From NCBI GenBank assembly GCA_049325415.1, contig JBMOLL010000072.1, forward strand, positions 5,061 through 69,060: a DNA stretch of 64,000 bases, in the 5' to 3' direction. The stretch comes from JBMOLL01 sp049325415. GTDB taxonomy: Bacteria > Bacteroidota > Bacteroidia > Bacteroidales > GCA-2748055. This document shows positions 8,643 to 17,932 of this stretch, piece by piece. Both the position numbers and the translations under genes were made by a program. The number at the start of each line of letters is the position of its first letter. The stretch's first letter is position 1. The notes under the pieces are model-generated. The model saw only the letters and a program-made list of their open reading frames with translations. It did no database searches and was not told the DNA's origin.

Positions 8643-9995
8643 ATGATTTTACTTAAAGATATTATTGGCTTTTTTCGCCTGAAGGAATCGGAACGGGATA
8701 TTCTCAGAAAGGAGATTGCCACAGAAAACATCCGGAGGGTATTTTACCTTTCAATTATTGCGGTTCCGGTAAGTCTGACCCAGATCATTATTTTCTGGCT
8801 TAAACTGCCCGAGGCCACAGGGACGGAGTACCACTGGAGAATGGGTATTATCTACTCTCATGCCGTTATTTCAATTTCTTTCCTTTTTCTCTCCCTGCTG
8901 CTCTTCTTTGCCTCCCGAAAAAACCTGCATTCCCTGCTGATCAAGGTTGGGACCAATACAGTGATCCTTATCCTTCTTATTGCAGGTTCCGTCATTGTCG
9001 GCATCGATCAGCAGGTGACCACTTCCATCACCCCTTTCCTGATCACTTCCCTGATCACAGCCTTCGTTCTGCTGATCCGGCCCTTCATTTCGCTGATCTA
9101 TTATTCCTTAAGCTATATCATCTTCTATTTCGTTATGGCAGCAGCCCAGGCCGATGAAGCCGTAATGATCTCCAACCAGGTGAACGGGATCACCGCATCG
9201 GCTGTAGGATTGCTGATGTCCTTCATTTTATGGAACAACTTTCTGACCAGGAGGAAACAGCAGCGTCTGATCGAAAGACAGAATGAGGAACTCAGAGAAG
9301 CCAATATATCGCGGGATAAGTTCTTTTCCATTATTGCACATGACCTGAAAAGTCCGATGTCGACCATTCTGGGATTCATGGAAGTGATGGATATGACCCT
9401 GGAGGCCGGAGATGTTAAAAAAACAAGGGAAATGCTGAAGATCGCAGATAACTCGACCCGGCAGACCCTCACCCTTCTTGAAAACCTGCTGATGTGGTCG
9501 AGATCGCAGTCGGGCAGATTGAATTCAAATCCCGATAAAATCTTTCTCGGCTCCCTGATCCGCGACAGGATTAATAATCTCAGTGGTCAGCTCCTTGCAA
9601 AAAACCTCACGGTTGATCTTCATTCTGACGACAGTCATGTGGGGTATGCCGACCCGGAAATGATCAAAACCGTGATGAGGAACCTGCTTTCCAACGCCAT
9701 CAAGTTTTCCTTTCCGGGACACAGGATTGAGGTCAAAACCGTGCCTGCAGAAAACATGATTGTTATCTCGGTAAGCGATACCGGCACCGGGATATCCCCC
9801 GAAAAAATGGACCGGCTTTTTAACCTGGCCACCACGCCTCTGTCCGAGGGAACAGCACATGAACAGGGAACCGGACTGGGCCTGATCCTCTGTAAGGAAA
9901 TGATAGAAAAGCAGGGGGGACAGATCTCGCTGGAAAGTCAGGAGGGCAAAGGAACGACGGTAAGATTCACGGTTCCTCAGGCGCTCTCCGATTAA
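8643..9995 (+). CDS. membrane sensor histidine kinase
   Basis: This 450-aa protein senses through an N-terminal membrane module and autophosphorylates on His233. Six hydrophobic segments lie between residues 32 and 200 with only short loops, so the signal is probably membrane-borne or intracellular. A short coiled coil (about 203-222) leads into the HisKA domain (FFSIIAHDLKSPMSTILG). The ATPase domain has an N box (MRNLLSNAIKFS), a G1 box (DTGTGISPE) and a G2 box (GTGLGL). No receiver or output domain is fused and no response regulator is adjacent, so it is an orphan kinase. A run of six G at about 8633 may serve as ribosome-binding site. Its stop overlaps the convergent DUF5060 gene by 4 bp. 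A link to the divergent carbohydrate genes is possible but unproven. Confidence 0.88.
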   Translation: MILLKDIIGFFRLKESERDILRKEIATENIRRVFYLSIIAVPVSLTQIIIFWLKLPEATGTEYHWRMGIIYSHAVISISFLFLSLLLFFASRKNLHSLLIKVGTNTVILILLIAGSVIVGIDQQVTTSITPFLITSLITAFVLLIRPFISLIYYSLSYIIFYFVMAAAQADEAVMISNQVNGITASAVGLLMSFILWNNFLTRRKQQRLIERQNEELREANISRDKFFSIIAHDLKSPMSTILGFMEVMDMTLEAGDVKKTREMLKIADNSTRQTLTLLENLLMWSRSQSGRLNSNPDKIFLGSLIRDRINNLSGQLLAKNLTVDLHSDDSHVGYADPEMIKTVMRNLLSNAIKFSFPGHRIEVKTVPAENMIVISVSDTGTGISPEKMDRLFNLATTPLSEGTAHEQGTGLGLILCKEMIEKQGGQISLESQEGKGTTVRFTVPQALSD

Positions 9996-11722
9996 TTTCC
10001 GGCCGGCTCCAGGATAAAAGCCATATCCTGGCCGACATAGGCGGCGTGTCCGTCCTTTATTTTCAGGACCGGCAGGTCGAAACTGATCCCGTTTTTCCCG
10101 GCCTTCACCACAAAATCCTCCTGTATCCCCGACTCCTCTTCATCGAGGAAACGTCCCCGCCAGGTATGATAGAGCCTGAGTTTATAGGAGCCTTCCGTGA
10201 TCCCCGGAAGGAGTACTTTTTTTCCTGACAGGTCGGTTTCTGCATTCACCGCCCAGCCAATGATCATCTGATCGGAAACCAGGGCATAGACATCACATTC
10301 CTTTCCCTGGCTGTTGAGGGTTTTTAAGCCGCTCAGGGTGCTAAAGGGGATCTTCTCCGTAAACCTCGCCAGGCTCTTCATCTGGTTGGTGACCACATTG
10401 TCGTTCAGGGCATCGGAATAGGCCCACCAGAAGGGGGTCATCGGCGAACCGGAGGCCATGGCCACCCAGATGGCATTATGATACTGGGCCAGGTAACCGG
10501 GCATGCTCATTTCATAAAAAGTATGATCCCAGCCGGTTTCAGGAATAATCACCGGCTTTTCGTAATTCTTCCACAGCCGGTCAAGGATGGCATGATAGTT
10601 CCGGTAACTGCTTGCCAGCGGATGGACAACAGCTTTATCTATTTTCCCCGTTCCATTTACCGGGAAACCCTGGGCTTCGTACATCTCCCTCCCCGGCATA
10701 TCAAAGAATTCATAAGCCTTGTCCCACCACTCAAAGACGCCCCCGCTCCGGGTGCCGGTGGTAAGGTGCTGCCAGGGGTCGTTCTGTTTGAAATAGTCGT
10801 GCACTTTTTGTGCCCAGCGGGTGGCACCCAGACTGTCGCCCGAAGCCCAGCCGTCGGTTCCGTTCACTTCATCGATCACAAACCAGAGCGCCAGTGAACG
10901 GCTGTATCCCCAGCGGGCGATCATGTAGCGGTAAAGCTTCTCCTGGTACTTCCAGGCCTCTTCGCTGCTGTAAAAATCCTTTGCCTTTGTTACCAGGGCA
11001 TAGGGATTGGTATACCAGGCAATGTTCCCTCCGCCCCATACCGTCTCCGACAGGAAGGAATGGAACCAGATGTTCAGGGAAAGCTGCATATCCCTTTTCT
11101 CCAGTTCCTCGAGCATCTCATCGATCTGTGAGCAGAGCAGCTGGTCGTAACGGCCAAGTCCCGTACCCCAGGTTTCAAGGGGCGTGATCAGATGACTGAT
11201 ATAATTCACACCCTTTTCCTGTAACTCATCAAGCACCTCCGGCTCCGTGGGTCCATTGTACCACATCCCCACCCCGTACCAGGGTACCCCGTCGGCATGT
11301 TCCAGGTATCGCTTGTTTTCCGCGATCCGGATGGGTCCGTGTTTTTCCGGACTTCCAACCAAAAACTTCCGGGCTTCGGTACCGGCTGTACCGTTCCGGT
11401 CGCGGACTTTCACCATGTAGGTCCACTGTCCCGGCTCATCGGCAGAAAAACGCACGGAGAACCCTCCCCGGTAGCGTTGACTGTAAAAACCGGGAACCCT
11501 CCATTCTTTTCCCGAGGGAGAAATAAAGACGGCTTCGAGGGAAACATCATCCGGGTCGAAGGGATTATCAAAAACGGCATCCAGGGATACCGACAGTTCG
11601 ATCTTCTCGTAGGCAACGACTTTCTCCGGAAAGAGGAATACCCGATTGATAGCGGGCTGGGCAGAAAGAACGGTAATACCGGCCCAGAGGGCCAGGACGG
11701 AGCTAAGGATCCTGGGTTTCAC
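9992..11722 (-). CDS. exported DUF5060-domain clan-A glycoside hydrolase
   Basis: The gene appears to start with GTG at 11722, because this begins a convincing signal peptide (residues 1-21, cleavage after LSA) and no in-frame ATG precedes the mature part. An immunoglobulin-like DUF5060 domain (about 24-122, EPGQWTYMVKVRD) is followed by a TIM barrel (about 130-480). Probable catalytic residues are Glu285 in FVIDEVNG at the end of strand 4 and Glu395 in VIIPETGWD at strand 7. A small C-terminal beta domain completes the 576 residues. Such proteins act outside the cytoplasm on plant or microbial polysaccharides; the substrate cannot be read from sequence. It has its own promoter-like box and is not in the operon of the upstream cluster. 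Confidence 0.75.
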   Translation of the reverse strand: MKPRILSSVLALWAGITVLSAQPAINRVFLFPEKVVAYEKIELSVSLDAVFDNPFDPDDVSLEAVFISPSGKEWRVPGFYSQRYRGGFSVRFSADEPGQWTYMVKVRDRNGTAGTEARKFLVGSPEKHGPIRIAENKRYLEHADGVPWYGVGMWYNGPTEPEVLDELQEKGVNYISHLITPLETWGTGLGRYDQLLCSQIDEMLEELEKRDMQLSLNIWFHSFLSETVWGGGNIAWYTNPYALVTKAKDFYSSEEAWKYQEKLYRYMIARWGYSRSLALWFVIDEVNGTDGWASGDSLGATRWAQKVHDYFKQNDPWQHLTTGTRSGGVFEWWDKAYEFFDMPGREMYEAQGFPVNGTGKIDKAVVHPLASSYRNYHAILDRLWKNYEKPVIIPETGWDHTFYEMSMPGYLAQYHNAIWVAMASGSPMTPFWWAYSDALNDNVVTNQMKSLARFTEKIPFSTLSGLKTLNSQGKECDVYALVSDQMIIGWAVNAETDLSGKKVLLPGITEGSYKLRLYHTWRGRFLDEEESGIQEDFVVKAGKNGISFDLPVLKIKDGHAAYVGQDMAFILEPAGN

Positions 11723-11740
11723 TTTTTCGTAGTTTTAGTT

Positions 11741-11767
11741 CAAAGGTAAAAATAGGGATTTGATCCC
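11741..11767 (-). promoter_or_regulatory. -7 box and overlapping inverted repeat upstream of the DUF5060 gene
   Basis: TACCTTTG on the minus strand at 11741-11748 is a good Bacteroidota -7 element 19 bp before the start codon. Just upstream, GGGAT-TTG-ATCCC (11755-11767) is a perfect 5-bp inverted repeat lying between -7 and -33 positions, where an operator would act. No -33 TTTG is visible. Confidence 0.45.
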
Positions 11768-11925
11768 TGCCGGAAAATCAATTTTGTCTCAAAGTCTTTC
11801 AATGTTCTCCCATATCCGTCACAAAATAATCATCGCCGGCATCCGGTCCTTCCCGGGATCAGGCCAGAAAGAGGTAAAACTGGGTACTGGAATTACTTCC
11901 TTGAAAAAAGTGATTCACCGAATCA

Positions 11926-12062
11926 AAATCCAAAATACATTGCTTCGCTACGCTGCGCCCTGATTTTTATTTTCTGTGGCTGCTTACAAATCCCTTGCGG
12001 GCTTTGACGCATCCACAGAAAATAAAAATACCCGTTGCTTCCGCAACAGGTATTTTGGATTT
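11926..12062. repeat. MITE-like nested palindromic element next to tRNA-Pro
   Basis: Perfect 13-bp terminal inverted repeats (AAATCCAAAATAC at 11926-11938, complement at 12050-12062) enclose a perfect 17-bp inverted repeat (11963-11979 with 12013-12029). Inside the inner pair is CCC-TTGC-GGG. Between inner and outer right arms is the hairpin GTTGC-TTCC-GCAAC (12034-12047). The element ends one base from the discriminator of tRNA-Pro. No coding capacity and no clear target duplication are seen. It could be a non-autonomous mobile element, a tRNA transcript terminator, or an attachment remnant. Confidence 0.55.
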
Positions 12063-12063
12063 G

Positions 12064-12136
12064 TCGGGGTGAGAAGACTCGAACTTCCGGCCTCCACGTC
12101 CCGAACGTGGCGCGCTGCCAACTGCGCTACACCCCG
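12064..12136 (-). tRNA. tRNA-Pro (CGG)
   Basis: The minus strand folds into a full cloverleaf: acceptor CGGGGTG paired with CACCCCG, discriminator A, anticodon stem CCACG/CGTGG with loop TTCGGGA giving anticodon CGG, and a T arm with TTCGAGT. The CCA end is not encoded. On the 5' side, CTTCAGCGAA (about 12153) and its complement near 12250 form a spaced inverted repeat of unknown meaning. The rest of the gap to 12368 shows nothing I recognise. Confidence 0.95.
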
Positions 12137-12368
12137 AATGACTTACTTTAGCTTCAGCGAAGGTGATAATTATACACCGTTGCGAACTTTACTGGCAGGG
12201 CTCCGGAGGCACAATGGCAGCCGATATAAGCCTTTCTGCTGCAAGCTTTCGCTGAAGTCACAAAATTTGTGCCCACAAAAATAGTAAATTCCGGGATATC
12301 CGGAAAAAATACTTTAAAAAGATAAATTGTCTGTATCGTTGAACGGCACTCCGAATGTCCGGATTTTT

Positions 12369-13376
12369 CTATCTGCCTTTTTCAAAGATTGTTCTGCACT
12401 CCTCCAGCAGCTGCACCCTGTTCACAGGCACCACTCCCGGTTTTTCGCATACCTGGCCGCCGGCAATATTGGCCAGCGCCGCGATCTGTACCGGCGTCAG
12501 TCCGGCAACAAGCCCGAGCGCGGCTACGCTGATCACCGTGTCACCTGCTCCGGAAACATCATTGATTTCCCGCGGAACACCGGGCACATGATGGGTTCCT
12601 TCCCTGTCGGCAAGAATAATCCCTTTATCCGAAAGGGTGACCATTACCACCTCATGTCCTTTATCCAGGCGCAGCTTTTCCGCGGCAGCTGCAATGGCAT
12701 CGAAATCTTCGCGGGTAAGATCCAGTTTCATGCCTTCCCTCAGTTCCTTAAGGTTTGGCTTGAAGAGCCCAACGCCATTGTAAAGGGAAAAGTTGCGGAT
12801 CTTCGGGTCAACCAGTACCGGGATCTTCTGTTCACCTGATACCGACATGACCATTTCCATGACCTTAGGAGTGATCACCCCTTTGTCGTAATCCTGGATA
12901 ATAATGGCATCGATACCGCCACTTTCCAGCAGATCTCTTACCAGTCCGATAAAAACCTCTTCGAGCCTTTTGCCCAGCAGGATGTCCATCTCCTCATCGA
13001 CCCTGAGCAGGTGCTGATTTCCGCTGATGATACGGGTCTTCTGGGTTGTGATCCGGTAATCGTCCACCGTGATACCTACATCGGATAGTTGCTGGTCCTT
13101 CAGCAGTTCAAGGAAGATATCACCCCTTTCATCGTCCCCGATCACGGCACAGAGAATAGGAACGCCACCCAGAGCCTTGATATTCAGGGCCACATTGGCT
13201 GCTCCGCCCAGACGGCTTTCTTCAATAATACCCGATACGATGGGTACAGGAGCTTCGGGAGAGATTCGCCCCACCCTGCCCCACAGGTAGGTATCGATCA
13301 TCACATCACCGATGATAACGATTTTTTGCCTGGACAGGCCTGCGAAAAACTTCTCAAAATCAAACTCCTTGAACAT
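12369..13376 (-). CDS. hldA: PfkB-family sugar kinase, likely heptose-7-phosphate kinase
   Basis: The product probably phosphorylates D-glycero-beta-D-manno-heptose 7-phosphate on the path to ADP-heptose for lipopolysaccharide. The start KIVIIGDVMIDTYLWGRVGR and the phrase SPEAPVPIV are characteristic of the RfaE/HldE kinase domain; the PfkB signature near the C-terminus (DVSGAGDTVIS) carries the catalytic Asp. At 335 aa it is the kinase alone, without the cytidylyltransferase domain found in E. coli HldE, as in many Bacteroidota. I chose the ATG at 13376 and not the one at 13415, because the intervening 39 bp contain a -7 box and the resulting N-terminus matches relatives better. It lies downstream of priA. 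Another PfkB substrate is possible but less likely. Confidence 0.8.
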   Translation of the reverse strand: MFKEFDFEKFFAGLSRQKIVIIGDVMIDTYLWGRVGRISPEAPVPIVSGIIEESRLGGAANVALNIKALGGVPILCAVIGDDERGDIFLELLKDQQLSDVGITVDDYRITTQKTRIISGNQHLLRVDEEMDILLGKRLEEVFIGLVRDLLESGGIDAIIIQDYDKGVITPKVMEMVMSVSGEQKIPVLVDPKIRNFSLYNGVGLFKPNLKELREGMKLDLTREDFDAIAAAAEKLRLDKGHEVVMVTLSDKGIILADREGTHHVPGVPREINDVSGAGDTVISVAALGLVAGLTPVQIAALANIAGGQVCEKPGVVPVNRVQLLEECRTIFEKGR

Positions 13377-13394
13377 GGTATACGGCTTATTCGG

Positions 13395-13402
13395 CAAAGA
13401 TA
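13395..13402 (-). promoter_or_regulatory. -7 box upstream of hldA
   Basis: TATCTTTG on the minus strand, about 19 bp before the chosen start at 13376. It supports the later start codon. No TTTG is seen 19-21 bp further upstream, and priA ends only 20 bp away. Confidence 0.4.
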
Positions 13403-13422
13403 GCACTTTTCCCATCTAAACC

Positions 13423-15885
13423 TCAGTAGGGATCCACATCGGGGATTACCTTCACTGCTTTATGAACCGGACCGTTCGCCATATTTCCGATGATGCCGGA
13501 AATGAGTTGACGCGCGCGTTCAAAAGAGGCATTCCGCTCAATCTTCACCAGGATCTCCTGGTGATAAAGTCCGTATCGCCGGCCGGCCGAAGGGGGCTGT
13601 GGTCCGAGGACACGGGGTCCGAAAACCGATTTCAGCTCACCGGCCAGGTAAAGAGCTGCAGCATCGACAAAAGAAGGTACCTGGTGGCGGAGGGTAAGCC
13701 GGATCAATCTTGTATAGGGGGGATAGGAAAACTGTTTCCTCTCGGGCATCTGCTCTTCAAACATCCGTTCATAATCCTGGCCCAGCATGTTCAGGATCAC
13801 GGGGTGCGCCACATCGCCCGTCTGTATGATCACTTTCCCCTGTTCCTCTCTTCTTCCCGCCCTGCCGCTTACCTGCATCATCAGCTGAAAACTGCGCTCA
13901 AATGCCCGAAAATCCGGAAAATTCATCATACTGTCGGCATCGAGGATCCCGACAAGTGTCACATGCTCAAAATCAAGACCTTTTGAAACCAGCTGGGTGC
14001 CAACCAGGACATCCAGTTTCCGCTCACTGAATTCGCTGATGATCCTCTCATAACTGCTCCTGCTCCTGGCAACATCGGTATCAAGTCGGGCCACACGGAT
14101 ACCGGGGATCAGCAGACCGAGCTCATCCTCGACCTTCTCCGTGCCGAAGCCTTTCATCTGGAAATGACCATCGCCGCAGTCAGGACAGTGCGGCGGCACT
14201 TTCTCGGCTCCGCCGCAATAATGACAGACCAGTTCGTGACGGTGCTTGTGGTAGGTAAGGCTCACATCGCATTTTTTACACCGGGGGATATAGTTGCACG
14301 ACGGGCACCAGAGGTAATTGGAATAGCCCCGACGGTTCTGGAAAAGAATAACCTGCTTCCCGGCCCCGACGGCTTCCCTTATCCCGTCGAGGAGCAGCGG
14401 CGTAAACAGCGATTGCATCTGCTTCTTCCGCGTAGCTTCCCTGACGTCGGACAGGATCACCGCCGGAAGAAGGGTGTCGCCGTAACGCTTATCCAGTCTG
14501 ACAAGGCCATACTTACCGGTTTTGACATTGTACCACGATTCAAAGGAAGGTGTGGCGCTACCGAGCAAAACCTTTGCATTATGGAACATTGCAAGGATAT
14601 TCACGCTGTCGCGGGCATGGTAACGGGGTGCGGGATCAAACTGTTTGAAAGTGCTCTCATGCTCTTCGTCGACAATGACCAGGCCCAGATCGCGGAAAGG
14701 GAGGAAAACTGCCGAACGAACACCCAGAATAACCCGGTACGGAGCGTCCGGACCCAGGCCGGCCAGGTTCCGGTACACCCTCACCCGCTCCGCATCAGTG
14801 AAACGGGAATGATAGATCCCGACTTCATCTCCGAACACATTTTTCAGGCGCGCAATGATCTGGGTCGTCAGTGCAATCTCCGGCAACAGGTACAGCGCCT
14901 GCTTACCGCTTCGGATCGTTTCGCGGATAAGATGGATATACAATTCCGTCTTCCCGCTCGATGTCACTCCATAGAGCAGAACCGTTTGCATGGCCCGGTG
15001 CTGCTCCCTGATACTTTCCAGCGCCTTCGACTGGGCCGTGCTGAGTTTCTTTGGTTTCTGACGAACGGATTCCTCCGGATGTGCCGTTCGCTCCCTGCGC
15101 TCGAACCTGAACAATCCTCTTTTTACCAGGGCATTCAGGGCTGCTGCCGTTCTGTCCCTGAGCAGGATGCTTCGCTCGACCGAATCGGACTCTCCACCCG
15201 AAAAAAAGCCGCTCAGTTCAGAAAATGCTGCAAGCAACTCCTGCTGACGGGGAGCCCTTGACAGCGCATCGTAGACTTCTGTAAACCTTTTCTCCTCTTT
15301 CCAATCATCATTAAGAACGACATAAACGGCCACCGGCTGCTTAACTTTTTCAGTAAATACTTCGTTCAGAACAATCGCCTGCTTCTCCACCAGCGAACGG
15401 ATCAGCGACATCAGGTTCCTTTCTTTTCCCGATGCAGCGAGCTTTTCAATGGTGATCTCGCCGGCGGTCTCCACGACATCCATGATCAGTTGTTCTTCCC
15501 GCGTCAGATCCAGCCACTCCCTGAATCCGGGGTTCAGCCTGACCCTCGATTCGCTTTCCGGTTTTAGCCCGGCCGGCAGTGCGGCATTCATCACTTCCCC
15601 GGTGGTGCACATATAATAATCGCTGATCCAGTCCCAGAACTGTATCTGTAATTCATTAACAAGCGGATGGTCATCCAGTAACGACAGGATGTCCTTGGCT
15701 TCTACGGTTGGCGGATCGGAATGCAGATGACGGACCAGGGCCGTATAGATCCGTTTTCGTCCGAACTGAACCTCAACCCGCATTCCTACGGCAATCCTGC
15801 TGTGGAATTCTTCAGGCACCCGGTAGCTGAAGCCTCCGTCCAGGGCAAGGGGTAGAATCACATCTGCAAACAGGTTTCTGGCCAT
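13423..15885 (-). CDS. priA: primosomal replication restart helicase PriA
   Basis: PriA reloads the replicative helicase at stalled forks. The 820-aa protein has the N-terminal DNA-binding region (ADVILPLALDGGFSYRVPEE), a helicase core with Walker A (LLYGVTSSGKTELYI) and DEEH box, and the zinc-binding insertion with paired cysteines (CPSC, CKKC, CHYC, CPDC). The helicase motif near residue 640 (LVGTQLVSKGLDFEHVTLVG) and the QVSGRAGR motif follow. Length and order are normal. The start at 15885 gives the expected N-terminus. It is separated from pfkA by that gene's terminator. A 7-bp inverted repeat (GGCAGGA/TCCTGCC, 15900-15915) sits in the short leader. Confidence 0.96.
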   Translation of the reverse strand: MARNLFADVILPLALDGGFSYRVPEEFHSRIAVGMRVEVQFGRKRIYTALVRHLHSDPPTVEAKDILSLLDDHPLVNELQIQFWDWISDYYMCTTGEVMNAALPAGLKPESESRVRLNPGFREWLDLTREEQLIMDVVETAGEITIEKLAASGKERNLMSLIRSLVEKQAIVLNEVFTEKVKQPVAVYVVLNDDWKEEKRFTEVYDALSRAPRQQELLAAFSELSGFFSGGESDSVERSILLRDRTAAALNALVKRGLFRFERRERTAHPEESVRQKPKKLSTAQSKALESIREQHRAMQTVLLYGVTSSGKTELYIHLIRETIRSGKQALYLLPEIALTTQIIARLKNVFGDEVGIYHSRFTDAERVRVYRNLAGLGPDAPYRVILGVRSAVFLPFRDLGLVIVDEEHESTFKQFDPAPRYHARDSVNILAMFHNAKVLLGSATPSFESWYNVKTGKYGLVRLDKRYGDTLLPAVILSDVREATRKKQMQSLFTPLLLDGIREAVGAGKQVILFQNRRGYSNYLWCPSCNYIPRCKKCDVSLTYHKHRHELVCHYCGGAEKVPPHCPDCGDGHFQMKGFGTEKVEDELGLLIPGIRVARLDTDVARSRSSYERIISEFSERKLDVLVGTQLVSKGLDFEHVTLVGILDADSMMNFPDFRAFERSFQLMMQVSGRAGRREEQGKVIIQTGDVAHPVILNMLGQDYERMFEEQMPERKQFSYPPYTRLIRLTLRHQVPSFVDAAALYLAGELKSVFGPRVLGPQPPSAGRRYGLYHQEILVKIERNASFERARQLISGIIGNMANGPVHKAVKVIPDVDPY

Positions 15886-15931
15886 TTGAATCTGCTAAGG
15901 GCAGGAGGTCCTGCCGAACTCCCGAAAATAC

Positions 15932-15961
15932 AAAAAAAATACCGCAAGTTGCCCTGCGGTA
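15932..15961 (-). terminator. rho-independent terminator of pfkA
   Basis: Read on the minus strand: TACCGCA, an 8-nt loop, TGCGGTA, then eight T. It lies 21 bp after the pfkA stop codon. Confidence 0.8.
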
Positions 15962-15982
15962 ATCCTGTATGGAACAGGTGGT

Positions 15983-16963
15983 TTATACGGAAAGGATCTC
16001 GGCCATCTGGAGCTGGCTGGGATCCACCTTTTTCTTTACCTTGATCACTTTGCTGAACGGCGTGTGGTTGATTTCGCTGTTATGGAAACCAATCAGCACG
16101 CTTTTCTGGTCGTCGAGGAGTGCCTCAACGGCAGCATAACCCATCTTGCTGGCGCTTACCCTGTCATAAGCCGAAGGCGTTCCCCCGCGCTGGATATGAC
16201 CCAGAACGGAAACCCTTACGTCATATTCCTGGAAGTCCTGCTTCACGCGGTTGGCAATGGCAAAAGCACCTCCCGAAGCTTCACCCTCGGCAACAATGAT
16301 AATGTTGCTGGATTTCCGCCGTTTGAAGCCTTTTTCCAGGAAGTCCTTCAGGCCTTCGACCTGACCGGCCACTTCTGGGATCAGGATGGCTTCCGCACCA
16401 CAGGCAATACCGCTTCTGAGGGCGATAAAACCGGCATCCCTTCCCATCACTTCAATAAAGAAAAGACGGTTGTGCGAACTCGCTGTGTCACGGATTTTGT
16501 CAACGGCTTCCACCACGGTATTCAAAGCTGTATCGTAACCGATGGTATATTCGGTGCCGAAAATGTCATTATCGATCGTACCGGGCAGCCCTACAAAAGG
16601 AATATCATACTCATCACAGAAAACCCTTGCTCCGGTAAGCGAACCGTCACCGCCGATCACCACAACGGCATCAATTCCCTGGGCAATCAGGTTGTCATAG
16701 GCCTGCTTTCTTCCTTCGGAAGTCATAAACTCCTTGCTCCTGGCTGTTTTCAGAATGGTTCCGCCCCTGGCAAGAATATCACTGACACTGTATGATTTCA
16801 GCGGGGTGAAATGGTTGTTGATCATGCCATGATAACCATGCCTGATCCCGACCACATCCAGCCCGTAATATATAGCTGTTCTGGTAACGGCCCTTATCGC
16901 CGCATTCATTCCCGGTGCATCACCTCCCGAGGTGAGCACCCCAATTTTCTTAATCTTCGCCAT
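15983..16963 (-). CDS. pfkA: ATP-dependent 6-phosphofructokinase
   Basis: The enzyme phosphorylates fructose 6-phosphate in glycolysis. The 326-aa length and the motifs GVLTSGGDAPGMNAAIRAV, VVIGGDGSLTGA, and GTIDND fit the bacterial homotetrameric type. The Gly in GGDGS marks the ATP-using form; PPi-dependent enzymes carry Asp there. The Arg-rich effector and substrate motifs (GHIQRGGTP) are present. It is followed by a strong terminator and preceded by a 102-bp gap after ispH. A possible -7 box TAATTTTG lies at 17009-17016, so it is probably transcribed on its own. Confidence 0.95.
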   Translation of the reverse strand: MAKIKKIGVLTSGGDAPGMNAAIRAVTRTAIYYGLDVVGIRHGYHGMINNHFTPLKSYSVSDILARGGTILKTARSKEFMTSEGRKQAYDNLIAQGIDAVVVIGGDGSLTGARVFCDEYDIPFVGLPGTIDNDIFGTEYTIGYDTALNTVVEAVDKIRDTASSHNRLFFIEVMGRDAGFIALRSGIACGAEAILIPEVAGQVEGLKDFLEKGFKRRKSSNIIIVAEGEASGGAFAIANRVKQDFQEYDVRVSVLGHIQRGGTPSAYDRVSASKMGYAAVEALLDDQKSVLIGFHNSEINHTPFSKVIKVKKKVDPSQLQMAEILSV

Positions 16964-17065
16964 TTACTAACTATTTGCTACGTATGAAACTAAGTATCCA
17001 ACTGGCCACAAAATTAACCAATTATTAAACAGGCCCGTAAGGATTCAGAAAAATTTACACGAAGG

Positions 17066-17932
17066 TTAAAACAAGCCCTGAAGATAGGCTTTGATCTCCT
17101 CCATCTGCCATTGAGGTGTTGACGTTGCTCCGCTGATCCCGACTGAACGGCAGTCGCGAAACCAGGCAGGATCGATCTCCTCTGTTCCGTTGATCCAGTA
17201 GGAACGCTCATTGTACTGTTTGCAGTACCCGAACAACATTTTCCCGTTCGACGAGGCTTTTCCGCTGGCAAAAAGAATGACATCGTGGGTCTCAGCAAAA
17301 AGTTTCAGCCCGGGCTTTCTTCTTTTCACATGACTGCAAACGGTGCAGTTCGACTGGATAGGGTCGCCGCCGGCAAAAACGGTCCGCTCACGGATTGCCT
17401 GTTCAATCTCGTTATAGGCTTCGGGATCCATGGTGGTCTGTGAAAAAAGATAGGTGTACTTTGCCGGATCAACCCGCTCCAGGTCCTTCAAACTGTTCAC
17501 CAGGATCGCGCTTCCGTTGGTCTGACCCAAAAGACCGATACTTTCCGGGTGCCCCTCCTTGCCAAAAATCACGATCTGTTCCCTGGTCCCGTCCATCTCT
17601 TCATAGCGCTTCCTGATCCTTTCCTGCAGTTTCCTGACTATCGGACAGGTGGCATCCACCACGCGGATATTTAGCGCTGCCGCCTCGGAATAGGTGGAAG
17701 GAGGTTCGCCATGGGCGCGGAAAAGCACCGTCTTACCCTGAATATTGGCCAGTTCATTGCTGGAGGTCTCCTTCAGTCCCAGTTTTTCCAGCCTTTTCAC
17801 TTCTGCTTCATTGTGTACCATCTGCCCAACAGCCCAGACCTCTTCCCCCGAACTGATGAGCTCTTCAGCCTGCCTGATCGCTGCAGTAACACCAAAGCAG
17901 AATCCGGAAGTCGGGTCAATATCTATAATCAT
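17066..17932 (-). CDS. ispH: 4-hydroxy-3-methylbut-2-enyl diphosphate reductase
   Basis: IspH carries out the last step of the methylerythritol phosphate pathway, making IPP and DMAPP with a 4Fe-4S cluster. I start it at the ATG at 17932, which gives 288 aa, puts the first cluster Cys at residue 12 (PTSGFCFGV) as in E. coli, and overlaps the cmk stop as ATGA. Other key residues are visible: His in MVHNEAEV and FRAHGEPP, Cys in DATCPIV, the SQTTMD threonine, the third Cys in SNCTVCSH, and the Ser-Ser-Asn in KASSNGKML. The overlap implies translational coupling with cmk. A GTG-initiated extension to 17971 would run into cmk and is unlikely. Confidence 0.95.
   Translation of the reverse strand: MIIDIDPTSGFCFGVTAAIRQAEELISSGEEVWAVGQMVHNEAEVKRLEKLGLKETSSNELANIQGKTVLFRAHGEPPSTYSEAAALNIRVVDATCPIVRKLQERIRKRYEEMDGTREQIVIFGKEGHPESIGLLGQTNGSAILVNSLKDLERVDPAKYTYLFSQTTMDPEAYNEIEQAIRERTVFAGGDPIQSNCTVCSHVKRRKPGLKLFAETHDVILFASGKASSNGKMLFGYCKQYNERSYWINGTEEIDPAWFRDCRSVGISGATSTPQWQMEEIKAYLQGLF

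Noticed and set aside
12138..12290. Spaced inverted repeat CTTCAGCGAA upstream of tRNA-Pro as an attachment site pair
   Set aside because: The arms are inverted and only 10 bp, with no integrase gene nearby; attachment sites would be direct repeats of tRNA sequence.
14164..15261. 365-codon open frame antisense to priA
   Set aside because: Overlaps the PriA helicase core and zinc domain and has no features of its own.
15900..15915. 7-bp inverted repeat GGCAGGA/TCCTGCC in the priA leader
   Set aside because: Short, isolated and without a nearby -7 box in a fitting position; noted only in the priA entry.
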